A stretch of DNA of 5,308 bases, taken from Flammeovirgaceae bacterium. GTDB lineage: Bacteria > Bacteroidota > Bacteroidia > Cytophagales > Cyclobacteriaceae. Of the stretch, positions 1 through 5,308 are shown piece after piece; position 1 is the stretch's first letter, and the number at the start of each line of letters is the position of its first letter. The notes below the pieces were generated by a model. The model ran no database searches and was not told the DNA's origin. It saw nothing but the letters and a program-made list of their open reading frames with translations. Location of the stretch: assembly GCA_003229495.1 (NCBI GenBank), contig QIEB01000589.1, positions 1 through 5,308 of the forward strand, read 5' to 3'. A program made the translations under genes and the position numbers.

Positions 1-87
1 ATATCCCTGAACCCTGGTATCTGAATATTGCTCGGTGCCATGAACCCATTACCTGCCTTATGTATTATTCGACCTCCGTGAGTAAGT

Positions 88-91
88 TTAA
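88..91. repeat. Left copy of TTAA target-site duplication
   Basis: TTAA lies directly outside the left inverted repeat, and the same four bases lie directly outside the right repeat (1564-1567). TTAA is a palindrome, so the boundary is defined together with the inverted repeats. One copy retained after excision restores an uninterrupted reading frame across the flanks, which independently supports these boundaries. Confidence 0.85.
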
Positions 92-108
92 CCCAGATTG
101 TTTATTAG
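92..108 (+). repeat. Left terminal inverted repeat (IRL) of the insertion sequence
   Basis: CCCAGATTGTTTATTAG pairs with the right end at 1547-1563, with mismatches only at positions 11-12 of the repeat (TT here, CC at the right end). If TTTAA and its counterpart are counted, apparent complementarity extends outward into the flank, but that extension is explained by the palindromic TTAA target plus one chance base. Confidence 0.9.
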
Positions 109-111
109 GAA

Positions 112-140
112 AAATTTCTAATGGCTGCCATTAGGATTTT
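112..140 (+). promoter_or_regulatory. Hairpin at the left end of the IS, terminator-like or transposase-binding palindrome
   Basis: CTAATGG (118-124) and CCATTAG (128-134) form a perfect 7-bp stem around a CTG loop. In RNA it can extend through a U-G and a U-A pair, one U-U mismatch, then three A-U pairs, giving an A-rich left arm and a U-rich right arm ending GATTTT. This resembles a weak intrinsic terminator and could stop transcription entering from the interrupted gene. The same CCATTAG heptamer ends the right inverted repeat, so it may instead be a protein-binding site. The structure is seen in the sequence; its role is inferred. Confidence 0.5.
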
Positions 141-209
141 CTCTGTGTAATTTCCTGTATTTCATGGCATTGCTGTACATCTGAATCAGAAAAAATGCTC
201 ATTTTACAA

Positions 210-224
210 GTAAGAAAATCTTAC
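210..224 (+). promoter_or_regulatory. Small hairpin directly before the transposase ribosome-binding region
   Basis: GTAAGA (210-215) and TCTTAC (219-224) are perfectly complementary around an AAA loop. The stem ends one base before the purine-rich AAGGA (225-229 region) and 7 bases before the ATG at 232. A stem so close to the start could reduce ribosome access when transcripts run in from outside. Such translational damping is known for several insertion sequences, but here it is only inferred, and a 6-bp AT-rich stem is weak. Confidence 0.35.
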
Positions 225-231
225 AAGGATA

Positions 232-1542
232 ATGAACATTAAATTGAGTTTTACAGACAAGGAGATCACGCCTTGGAGCGGGATGGTTTTCATGAAAAAA
301 CTGTTAGACAAAACAGGTATTTTAACAGAGCTATTAGCTTCAGATTTACCAGATCAGGGGTCAAATAGAGGGTACCAGCCCAAACAGCTAATCACGTGTT
401 TTTTAGTAAGCATCTGGTGCGGAGCGAACAGGTTTGAGCATCTGGAAGTAGGTCGTTTTGATGAGGTACTCCGCAAGATTTTCGGCTACAAAAGAATGGC
501 GGGACATAAAAGCTATGTTCGCTATTTCAACAAGTTTACACTGGCCATCAATCAGCGAGTTTTCTCCAAAGTCATGGCTTGGTTTTTCGATCAGGTTAAG
601 ATCAATAATATCACCTTGGATATAGACTCTACTGTGCTGACAAGATATGGAGATCAGCAAGGGGCAAAGCGAGGCTATAATCCTCAAAAGAGAGGAAGAA
701 ACTCCCACCATCCACTACTAGCCTTTGTGGATGAATGTAAGATGATTTGCAACTTTTGGCTTAGGAGTGGGGATGCCTATACGACCAACAATTTCATAGG
801 GTTTTTGGAAGACACCTTATCTCGCCTAAAGGGGAAGAAAGTGGGCTTACTAAGAGCAGACAGTGGGTTTTATAGCAACAAGGTATTCAACCATTTAGAG
901 CGTAAGAAGATGGATTATATCATTGTAGCGAGGCATTACAGCACTATTCAGCGCAAGTTAGCGGGCATAAAAACCTGGTGGAGCGAATCGGAGGGTTTAG
1001 ACGTGGGTGACACCACTTATCAGGGAGCTGATTGGGAGCGTCCAAGGCGGTTGGTGGTGGTGAGACAATTGATAAAAAAGCGTCCAAAAGCCACGGGAAA
1101 ACAACTGAAACTATTTCAAGAAGATGGGGTGATCGGATGCTACAGATACTCCTGCTACATAACCAATTTAGCCTATTCGGCCAAAGTCGTTTGGGACATG
1201 TACAAGGGACGTGCTGACTGTGAAAATCGCATCAAAGAAATCAAGCAAGATTTTGGCTTTGATAGTTTCAATCTCAAGGATTTTGCGGCTACTGAAGCGG
1301 CGCTGAATTTCACCATCATCGCCTACAACATCATGGCGCTTTTCAAACAAGCAATACTGAAAACAGAGCAGATGCCTCAACTCAAAACACTCCACTACAA
1401 AATCTTCGCAATTGGGGGATACATCACCAAAAAGGGCAATCAAAATTTATTGCAATTATCCGTAGCTATGAAGAGACGAAAATGGATCGAAGGTATTTGG
1501 ACTAATACACAGAAATTCTCTTGGCCTTTTATCCCAACTTAA
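232..1542 (+). CDS. IS1380-family DDE transposase
   Basis: This 436-aa transposase cuts and joins the ends of the surrounding element. The RNase-H-like core supplies the catalytic triad: D132 in LDIDST, D210 in RADSGF, and E331 in the motif Y324-x2-R327-x3-E331-x6-K338, which matches the Y(2)R(3)E(6)K signature of the IS4/IS1380 group. The N-terminal ~120 residues are the usual DNA-binding region (MVFMKKLLDKTG, then the RFEHLEVGRFD area). The region between D210 and E331 is long, consistent with the inserted beta-rich domain of this group. Length is close to typical for the family and no frameshift or internal stop is seen. ATG at 232 is favoured because the N-terminus MNIKLSFTDKEITPWSGMVF looks like family members. 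A purine-rich AAGGA lies only about 2 bases upstream, and a small hairpin precedes it. The stop codon is 4 bases before the right inverted repeat. Confidence 0.96.
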   Translation: MNIKLSFTDKEITPWSGMVFMKKLLDKTGILTELLASDLPDQGSNRGYQPKQLITCFLVSIWCGANRFEHLEVGRFDEVLRKIFGYKRMAGHKSYVRYFNKFTLAINQRVFSKVMAWFFDQVKINNITLDIDSTVLTRYGDQQGAKRGYNPQKRGRNSHHPLLAFVDECKMICNFWLRSGDAYTTNNFIGFLEDTLSRLKGKKVGLLRADSGFYSNKVFNHLERKKMDYIIVARHYSTIQRKLAGIKTWWSESEGLDVGDTTYQGADWERPRRLVVVRQLIKKRPKATGKQLKLFQEDGVIGCYRYSCYITNLAYSAKVVWDMYKGRADCENRIKEIKQDFGFDSFNLKDFAATEAALNFTIIAYNIMALFKQAILKTEQMPQLKTLHYKIFAIGGYITKKGNQNLLQLSVAMKRRKWIEGIWTNTQKFSWPFIPT

Positions 1543-1546
1543 ATCT

Positions 1547-1563
1547 CTAATGGACAATCTGGG
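1547..1563 (-). repeat. Right terminal inverted repeat (IRR) of the insertion sequence
   Basis: CTAATGGACAATCTGGG is the inverted partner of 92-108 (15/17). It starts 4 bases after the transposase stop codon, so the element has almost no 3' non-coding DNA. The heptamer CTAATGG here also occurs at 118-124 and inverted at 128-134. Confidence 0.9.
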
Positions 1564-1567
1564 TTAA
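1564..1567. repeat. Right copy of TTAA target-site duplication
   Basis: TTAA directly abuts the right inverted repeat and matches 88-91. The duplication length is 4 bp; extending by one base fails, since the left flank has T before TTAA and the right flank has A after it. Confidence 0.85.
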
Positions 1568-1661
1568 AGAAAAAGAAGTGGTAAACATTTCCTTGGACCC
1601 CAATGGTGAAACTGCCGACACCGCATCAGAAAATAACTTTTTTCCCAAAAAGGGAGTTTAA
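1568..1661 (+). pseudogene. 3' tail of the IS-interrupted gene, probable M1 metallopeptidase C-terminus
   Basis: Read in the frame of the left fragment, this tail encodes (K)EKEVVNISLDPN, then GETADTASENN, then FFPKKGV, and stops at TAA 1659-1661. The pattern EKEV-x-I-x-LDPN-x-ETADT-NN-x-FP closely resembles the end of many Bacteroidota M1-family (gluzincin) peptidases, where this segment belongs to the C-terminal domain and not the catalytic one. The insertion separates these last 31 codons from the rest. The truncated protein may keep its catalytic domain, so loss of function is likely but not certain. The gene converges on the DsrE-like gene, whose stop is 107 bases away. Family assignment is from recall of the tail motif only and is moderately sure. 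Confidence 0.6.
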
Positions 1662-1768
1662 GGAAAACCAAACAAAGTAGCGTTTACCGAGATGCAATCA
1701 GTCAGTAAATAAGGATTGTAAGGTGATAATTTGGGTTCAATACTTTCGATAATACCTGGGAGACCCCA
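1662..1768. other. Intergenic region between convergent genes
   Basis: This 107-bp AT-rich spacer lies between the stop of the interrupted forward gene and the stop of the reverse DsrE-like gene. A terminator is expected here, but I found no convincing GC-rich stem followed by a T tract on either strand. The only complementarity is a GGGT/ACCC pair with a long loop. Confidence 0.6.
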
Positions 1769-2320
1769 TCAAAACGACAAAAAGGCATATCCGTTTAGTT
1801 GATAGGTGGTCACAGTGGTTAACATGGAAGTGGCAATTTCCACTTCCTCTAGGACTTGATTGGTTGCTACACTTTTACTTAACAATGATTGTCCGCACAC
1901 CGTAAGTTTTACACCTGCAGATTTCAAAGATTTGATGAGCTGAATATTAGGGTTATCTACCCTGTATCGTTCAAAATAACTTTTTGTGTTCATAACCACA
2001 TCATTGGCATCACCGTGTATTGCCAAAACCACCTTCATCTTCTTAGCTGTTGCGCCGCCAATGACATGTAAGTTTATCATCCTGGCCACATTATTTAATG
2101 CCGGATTTATTTGATCCGGCGATTTGGCGCCAGAATGCAGGTCAATGATTATTTTATAGTCAAGCTCTGCAGTTGGTCTTACGGAGGCTTCGACGATATC
2201 ATAGATACCCCCAAACGTTTTGATCTCAGGGTTAACCATTTCTTGTGCGTGAGATGATGAGATAAATATTGTCAAATGAAGTAGGAGTATTACCATGGAT
2301 CTTAACATTTTGCTATGCAT
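1769..2320 (-). CDS. Exported DsrE/DsrF-like family protein
   Basis: This 183-aa protein begins with a typical signal peptide: hydrophobic VILLLHLTIFI followed by SSSHA, with likely cleavage after A25, so it is expected in the periplasm. The mature part matches the exported DsrE/DsrF-like family. YKIIIDLHSGAKSPDQINPA (55-74) forms the first strand and loop, then come NNVARMINLHVIGG (76-89), the central strand KMKVVLAIHGDA (94-105), and VKLTVCGQS (137-145) with the conserved cysteine C142. The C-terminus TTYQLNGYAFLSF is typical. Cytoplasmic relatives take part in sulfur relay through a cysteine; the role of exported versions is not established. The ATG at 2318-2320 lies 6 bases after the sulfatase stop, suggesting co-transcription and possible translational coupling. 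M5 and M9 are alternative in-frame starts that keep the signal peptide. No Shine-Dalgarno sequence is seen (upstream AACTAAATATAA). Confidence 0.88.
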   Translation of the reverse strand: MHSKMLRSMVILLLHLTIFISSSHAQEMVNPEIKTFGGIYDIVEASVRPTAELDYKIIIDLHSGAKSPDQINPALNNVARMINLHVIGGATAKKMKVVLAIHGDANDVVMNTKSYFERYRVDNPNIQLIKSLKSAGVKLTVCGQSLLSKSVATNQVLEEVEIATSMLTTVTTYQLNGYAFLSF

Positions 2321-2326
2321 TTATAT

Positions 2327-3886
2327 TTAGTTAAAATAATTATATACTTCCTTGAGATTAAGTTTTTCAATTGCCTCCGGACTGGGTCGGGGCTTAAAAT
2401 CCACTTTTTCAAAATACTCACCATCTTCCCACTTTAAATCTTCTCCCAGAATTCTCGGATCATTTGTCTGGTAGAGGTAAGCTTCCAGTCGCTCCGCTAG
2501 CTTTTCTTTGGACCTGCTATATTCATCTCTATCAGCTACATTAACCATTTGATAGGGATCATTTTTCAAATCGTATAATTCTTCTGAAAGTCGCTTGTCA
2601 AAAGCAAGATTAAATAATGGCTCTATTTTGGGATCTTCTCGGTTGACCAAAATATGCATTTTAGTAGGTGATGGATAATGCAGCATATGAGCATCCACAT
2701 CACCAAAGAGCGGTGGATCACCGGCCGGCCAACGATCGGGTTCATAGTTTCTAATATAGAGAAAATCGAATGTCTGAATAGCACGGCCGGGATAACCAAG
2801 GCCATTTTGGCGACACATGGCGTGCCGCTCCCGGGCTGTGACTACAAAATCCCGTTCCAAATCAATTTGTCCTGATAAGTCAGAAAAAAGTATGTTTCTC
2901 AGGCTTTTGGCGGTCATCTCAGCTGGAATTTCCAACTCAGCCAACTCAAGAAAAGTAGGAGCAAGATCATTCAGATTGACAAAATCATTAACCACCCTCC
3001 CAGCTGAGATATGGTCCTTCCAGGCAATAATCAAAGGTATTCTGGTACCAAAATCGTACAGATTAGCCAAGCCCCTGGGCATTTGCCATCCATTATCACT
3101 GCAGATGACTATTAGTGTATTTTTAGCCTGACCACTTTCGTCAAGTGTTTTAAGAATGTTTCCTACCTGAAGATCGAAATTCTGAATCTCATAATAATAA
3201 TCAGCGATGTCCCCACGAGTGATGTCATTATCGGGCAAATATGGAGGTACCTGTATTTTACTTAAATCCATCCCGGAAGCAGCTCCCGAACCTACTTCAT
3301 ATGGTCTATGTGGGTCTTGACTACTGAACCAGAAACACCAGGGCCCGTCGGACTTATGGGATTTAAGAAAGGTGTCAAACGAACTATATTTTTTACCTGC
3401 GTGATTAGTACTTCGTCCGCTTGCTTTAACGCTTCCCGGGCCCCATCCTTTACCTTGAGAGCCTACCAAGTAGCCACTTTCTTCCAATAGATCGGTATAT
3501 AAAGTGAATTTGTCCGGCAAAATGCCCCAGAGGTTAGCACCTTCCTCCAAACGCCAGATATCCTGTCCCGTTAATAATCCCGCTCGGGCCGGAGAACATG
3601 AAGGAGCTGCGCAAAAGGCATTATTGAATAATACACCACTACTGGCAATTTTGTCAATGTTTGGTGTTTTAACCACCGGATCACCATAACAACTTAAGTG
3701 ATAAGCGTAATGATTATCAGACATCAATAGTAATATGTTTGGGCGGCTTGAGGGAGTCTCCTGGTCAGAACATGAAAGCCCAAGCGAAGTCATCAGTAAA
3801 AAGAAAATCCCACAATGCCATCTTTTTACTAAAGTACTCCTGGAAATTGCCTTGGCATTTAGATAAATTATTCTCTTGGTAATCAT
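2327..3886 (-). CDS. Type I (formylglycine-dependent) sulfatase, arylsulfatase/heparan N-sulfatase-like, exported
   Basis: This 519-aa enzyme is predicted to hydrolyse sulfate esters or sulfamates, probably on a glycan outside the cytoplasm. The leader has basic residues, the hydrophobic stretch GIFFLLMTSLGLS, then C39 followed by SDQETPSS, which suggests a lipoprotein, although the lipobox GLSC is not canonical. The catalytic domain starts at RPNILLLMSDNH (48-59; metal ligand D57). The modification motif C97-S-P-A-R101 within CSPARAGLLTG supplies the formylglycine. Other active-site candidates are K146, H193 in QDPHRP, and D264-N265 in CSDNGW. LYDLKNDPYQMVNVA (438-452) marks the usual C-terminal subdomain. 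N58 stands where many sulfatases have a second metal-binding Asp. Overall pattern recalls the SulfAtlas S1_8 group, from memory only, so the substrate is not assigned. Maturation needs a formylglycine-generating enzyme or anSME, neither encoded here. ATG at 3886 is chosen because it gives a plausible leader; no later Met would. Confidence 0.93.
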   Translation of the reverse strand: MITKRIIYLNAKAISRSTLVKRWHCGIFFLLMTSLGLSCSDQETPSSRPNILLLMSDNHYAYHLSCYGDPVVKTPNIDKIASSGVLFNNAFCAAPSCSPARAGLLTGQDIWRLEEGANLWGILPDKFTLYTDLLEESGYLVGSQGKGWGPGSVKASGRSTNHAGKKYSSFDTFLKSHKSDGPWCFWFSSQDPHRPYEVGSGAASGMDLSKIQVPPYLPDNDITRGDIADYYYEIQNFDLQVGNILKTLDESGQAKNTLIVICSDNGWQMPRGLANLYDFGTRIPLIIAWKDHISAGRVVNDFVNLNDLAPTFLELAELEIPAEMTAKSLRNILFSDLSGQIDLERDFVVTARERHAMCRQNGLGYPGRAIQTFDFLYIRNYEPDRWPAGDPPLFGDVDAHMLHYPSPTKMHILVNREDPKIEPLFNLAFDKRLSEELYDLKNDPYQMVNVADRDEYSRSKEKLAERLEAYLYQTNDPRILGEDLKWEDGEYFEKVDFKPRPSPEAIEKLNLKEVYNYFN

Positions 3887-3947
3887 GTTTGATCTTTTTT
3901 GAGAGTTTTATCTTTACCCCAGAAAGTAAGAAAATATTTTCAAAGGT
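3887..3947 (-). other. Spacer between dehydratase and sulfatase genes, with an AT palindrome
   Basis: The 61-bp spacer contains the perfect 12-bp palindrome GAAAATATTTTC (3930-3941), starting six bases after the dehydratase stop in transcription direction. It is AT-only in the core, so it is weak as a terminator stem and could be a regulator site or chance. Read on the - strand it is followed by TTACTTTC, which only loosely resembles the Bacteroidota -7 element and lacks a properly spaced -33 partner. Confidence 0.3.
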
Positions 3948-4898
3948 TTAAACAAAAGAGTTCCTATCCAAGTCTACATTCCCTCCTGAGAGTATTAAAC
4001 CCACTCGTTTTCCGCTAAAAACCTCCGGTTTCTTAAATACTGCTGCCAATGGTACCGCTGCCGATGGCTCTATAACTATTTTCATCCGCTCCCATACCAG
4101 CTTCATGGCTACTAAAATTTCAGGGTCGCCTACTGTGATTATTTCCTTTACATGTTTTTTAATGATACCAAAGGTTCTCTCACTCAATGAGGTCAGAAGT
4201 CCATCCGCTATGGTTTGTGGATAAATAGACGGTTGAATAATTCCTGATTGGAGTGACCGAAAAGCATCATCCGCTCCCTCCGGCTCACCTCCAATTATAA
4301 TGGCTTCTGGTAAAAGGTAAGATGCAGCAAGACATGTGCCTGATAAAAGTCCACCACCGCCGACTGGTGCTATTAATATGTTCAAATCAGGGATCTCTTC
4401 AATAAGCTCGAACGCGGCGGTAGCTTGACCGGCAATTATATTATAATCGTCATACGGGTGAATTAAGCTGGCGCCAGTATCTTTTAAAACCGATCGTAAG
4501 GTCTGTTCTCTGGCCTGTAGTGAGGAATCACAGAAAAATATTTCCGCTCCATATTCCCTTACAGCCTTTACCTTGACTACTGGCGCAGATTCTGGCATCA
4601 CAATATAGGCTTTGCATCCAACGTTGGCAGCAGCCTTTGCCAATGCCTGGGCATGATTTCCAGAACTGTGAGTGGCTACGCCTCGGGAAATGGCTGTTGG
4701 GGGCAATGAAAGTACTGCATTACTTGCTCCTCTCATTTTAAAGGCACCAATTTTTTGAAAGTTCTCACATTTGAAGTAGATGGAGCAACCTGCCATTTCA
4801 TTAATCAACTTACTGCTCATCACCGGTGTCCGGTGGATAAATGGCCGAATCCGATGATGTGCCTGTTGTATTTGTTCGAGTGTAGGTATGTTTTCCAT
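3948..4898 (-). CDS. PLP-dependent threonine/serine dehydratase or serine racemase-like enzyme (short form, no ACT domain)
   Basis: This 316-aa fold-type II PLP enzyme should act in the cytoplasm on threonine, serine or 3-hydroxyaspartate, eliminating water and ammonia or racemising. The Schiff-base lysine is K54 in GAFKMRG. SSGNH (78-82) holds the PLP phosphate-region/catalytic serine S79. GGGGLLSG (180-187) is the phosphate-binding glycine loop, and SGGN (304-307) contacts the pyridine nitrogen. The divalent-metal triad known from serine racemase is conserved (E205, A209, D211 in EPEGADD), and LVWERMKIVIEPSAA (268-281) is strongly racemase-like. No C-terminal ACT domain is present, so feedback control by isoleucine as in biosynthetic IlvA is not expected; length suits the catabolic, racemase and hydroxyaspartate dehydratase group, which sequence alone cannot separate. 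It starts 42 bases after the upstream T9SS-protein stop. No Shine-Dalgarno is seen before the ATG. Confidence 0.92.
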   Translation of the reverse strand: MENIPTLEQIQQAHHRIRPFIHRTPVMSSKLINEMAGCSIYFKCENFQKIGAFKMRGASNAVLSLPPTAISRGVATHSSGNHAQALAKAAANVGCKAYIVMPESAPVVKVKAVREYGAEIFFCDSSLQAREQTLRSVLKDTGASLIHPYDDYNIIAGQATAAFELIEEIPDLNILIAPVGGGGLLSGTCLAASYLLPEAIIIGGEPEGADDAFRSLQSGIIQPSIYPQTIADGLLTSLSERTFGIIKKHVKEIITVGDPEILVAMKLVWERMKIVIEPSAAVPLAAVFKKPEVFSGKRVGLILSGGNVDLDRNSFV

Positions 4899-4940
4899 TA
4901 GGTTTTATGTTACTCTCAGTAATTTCATAAAAAACCCGGA

Positions 4941-5308
4941 TTATTCACTAAGGCAATATTCTTCAATGGTTAATTTTAGAGTCTTGGAAACTCCTGGGTA
5001 TTCGATTAGCAACAGGTACAAACCGGAACTGAGGGGTGGATGCGAAAGGGTATGTATTCCCGGTGAAAATTTCTGATTGAGTATTTTCAATCCGTGACTG
5101 GAAAAAAGTGTTATTGCAACCTCGTGGGATTCAATACTGACCGTAAGGTTAATAGGTTGTAGCTTGGTCAAAGTATTTGGGTATACCTTTACAAATCGAT
5201 TATCAAATTTTACTGTGACAATATTGAAATACTCCGAACTACCGTCGAAGTCTGTAGCATTTAGCCAATAAAATGATCGTCCAATGATCGGATTGCTGTC
5301 AACATAGC
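4941..5308 (-). CDS. C-terminal end of a type IX secretion system cargo protein (5' end beyond window)
   Basis: The reading frame is open to the window edge and gives 121 residues; the true start is outside. It reads YVDSNPIIGRSFYWLNATDF, DGSSEYFNIVTVKF, DNRFVKVYPN and onward. The first block resembles the common Bacteroidota arrangement Y-x-D-(x)n-GxSYYRLxxxDxDG-x-x-EYSxIVxV that precedes a T9SS type A sorting domain. The sorting domain follows from VYPN (VYPNT instead of the usual VYPNP), through a beta-sandwich with ITLFSSHGLKIL and LSSGLYLLLIEY, to VSKTLKLTIEE. This domain directs secretion across the outer membrane by the T9SS and is then removed or anchored. The function of the mature protein cannot be judged. 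A TTG at 5169-5171 lies inside the domain and is not a start. The last residues YCLSE extend slightly past the usual basic end. Confidence 0.85.
   Translation of the reverse strand, partial: YVDSNPIIGRSFYWLNATDFDGSSEYFNIVTVKFDNRFVKVYPNTLTKLQPINLTVSIESHEVAITLFSSHGLKILNQKFSPGIHTLSHPPLSSGLYLLLIEYPGVSKTLKLTIEEYCLSE

Larger units (their letters stand above)
1..134 (+). pseudogene. 5' part of IS-interrupted gene, probable M1-family metallopeptidase C-terminal region (partial at window edge)
   Basis: Only one forward frame is open from base 3 to the element boundary; the other two stop within the first 24 bases. It reads IPEPWYLNIARCHEP and so on up to VSKF, then enters the insertion sequence at base 92 and gains 14 foreign residues before a TAG at 132-134. 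Native sequence ends at base 91. Joining base 91 to base 1568, which removes the element and one TTAA, continues in frame into the tail at 1568-1661. The stretch PEPWYLN could correspond to the PxEIWRxN segment seen near the end of many Bacteroidota M1 peptidases, but this match is loose and the spacing to the tail is about nine residues longer than I would expect. The interruption is seen directly. The M1 assignment is inferred, mostly from the downstream tail. The catalytic HExxH region would lie outside the window. Confidence 0.6.
92..1563 (+). mobile_element. Complete IS1380-family insertion sequence, 1472 bp
   Basis: The element carries one transposase gene (232-1542) between terminal inverted repeats CCCAGATTGTTTATTAG (92-108) and the reverse complement of CCCAGATTGTCCATTAG (1547-1563), identical at 15 of 17 positions. 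It is flanked by TTAA duplications. The transposase is full length with all catalytic residues present, so the element looks competent to move. The left non-coding part (109-231) holds two hairpins, while the right non-coding part is only 20 bases, most of it inverted repeat. The family assignment rests on the Y(2)R(3)E(6)K motif, the protein length and the single-ORF layout. Near-perfect ends and an intact ORF suggest a fairly recent insertion. I cannot name the specific element. Confidence 0.9.

Noticed and set aside
403..1443. Open frames inside the transposase gene (reverse 403-711 and 1168-1443, forward 1032-1217)
   Set aside because: They overlap a strongly supported transposase with intact catalytic motifs, and their translations show no recognisable domain.
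87..1568. Longer inverted repeat starting TTTAACCC
   Set aside because: The outer TTAA is better explained as a palindromic target duplication, and removing exactly one copy restores the gene's reading frame.
1662..1768. Bidirectional terminator between the convergent genes
   Set aside because: Only a 4-base GGGT/ACCC complementarity with a loop of over 20 bases was found, and no T tract follows.
1889..2071. Forward 60-aa open frame opposite the DsrE-like gene
   Set aside because: It lies entirely antisense to a recognised family member and has no supporting features.
2623..3689. Several 60-104 aa open frames on both strands across the sulfatase gene
   Set aside because: They are shadows of the sulfatase frame, with low-complexity or Cys/Arg-rich translations and no domain.
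3887..3947. Possible Bacteroidota promoter (TTTG and TACTTTC) before the sulfatase gene
   Set aside because: The two elements are only about 12 bases apart instead of about 19-21, and the -7-like element lacks the final TTTG.
4888..5076. Forward 62-aa open frame across the dehydratase start and T9SS tail
   Set aside because: It is antisense to two supported genes and has no recognisable domain.
4941..5171. A separate 76-aa protein starting at the TTG at 5171
   Set aside because: The frame stays open to the window edge, and the preceding residues form a coherent T9SS cargo C-terminus, so the TTG is internal.

Overview
The window looks like a chromosomal segment of a Bacteroidota bacterium (Cytophagales- or Flavobacteriia-like, possibly marine). 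The evidence is a type IX secretion (T9SS) C-terminal sorting domain, a sulfatase with a lipoprotein-like leader, a probable M1-peptidase tail of a type common in Bacteroidota, and start codons preceded by A/T-rich sequence with little Shine-Dalgarno character. The taxonomic call is an inference; no rRNA or other marker is present.

Left part (about 1-1661, + strand): the 3' end of a protein-coding gene is split by a complete, apparently intact IS1380-family insertion sequence of 1472 bp (92-1563). The element has 17-bp terminal inverted repeats (15/17 identical), a 436-aa DDE transposase with the Y(2)R(3)E(6)K signature, and a duplicated TTAA target on both sides. Removing the element and one TTAA copy joins the flanks into one open frame. 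Its tail (LDPN-ETADT-NN-FP) resembles the C-terminus of Bacteroidota M1 metallopeptidases. The insertion replaces the last 31 codons with 14 codons read from the element.

Right part (1769-5308, - strand): four genes run in the same direction with gaps of 42, 61 and 6 bp, converging on the interrupted gene. In transcription order they are: the C-terminal end of a T9SS-exported protein (cut by the window edge), a PLP-dependent threonine dehydratase/serine racemase-like enzyme, a type I sulfatase with the CSPAR formylglycine motif and an export leader, and a small exported DsrE/DsrF-like protein. The last two are almost contiguous and are probably co-transcribed. The sulfatase plausibly removes sulfate from a glycan at the cell surface or in the periplasm; what the dehydratase and DsrE-like protein contribute is not evident from sequence.

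No RNA gene, CRISPR array or phage gene was seen, and nothing clearly amounts to an undescribed system. The most informative features are the precise TTAA insertion with a reconstructable target gene, and the hairpins at the left end of the element.
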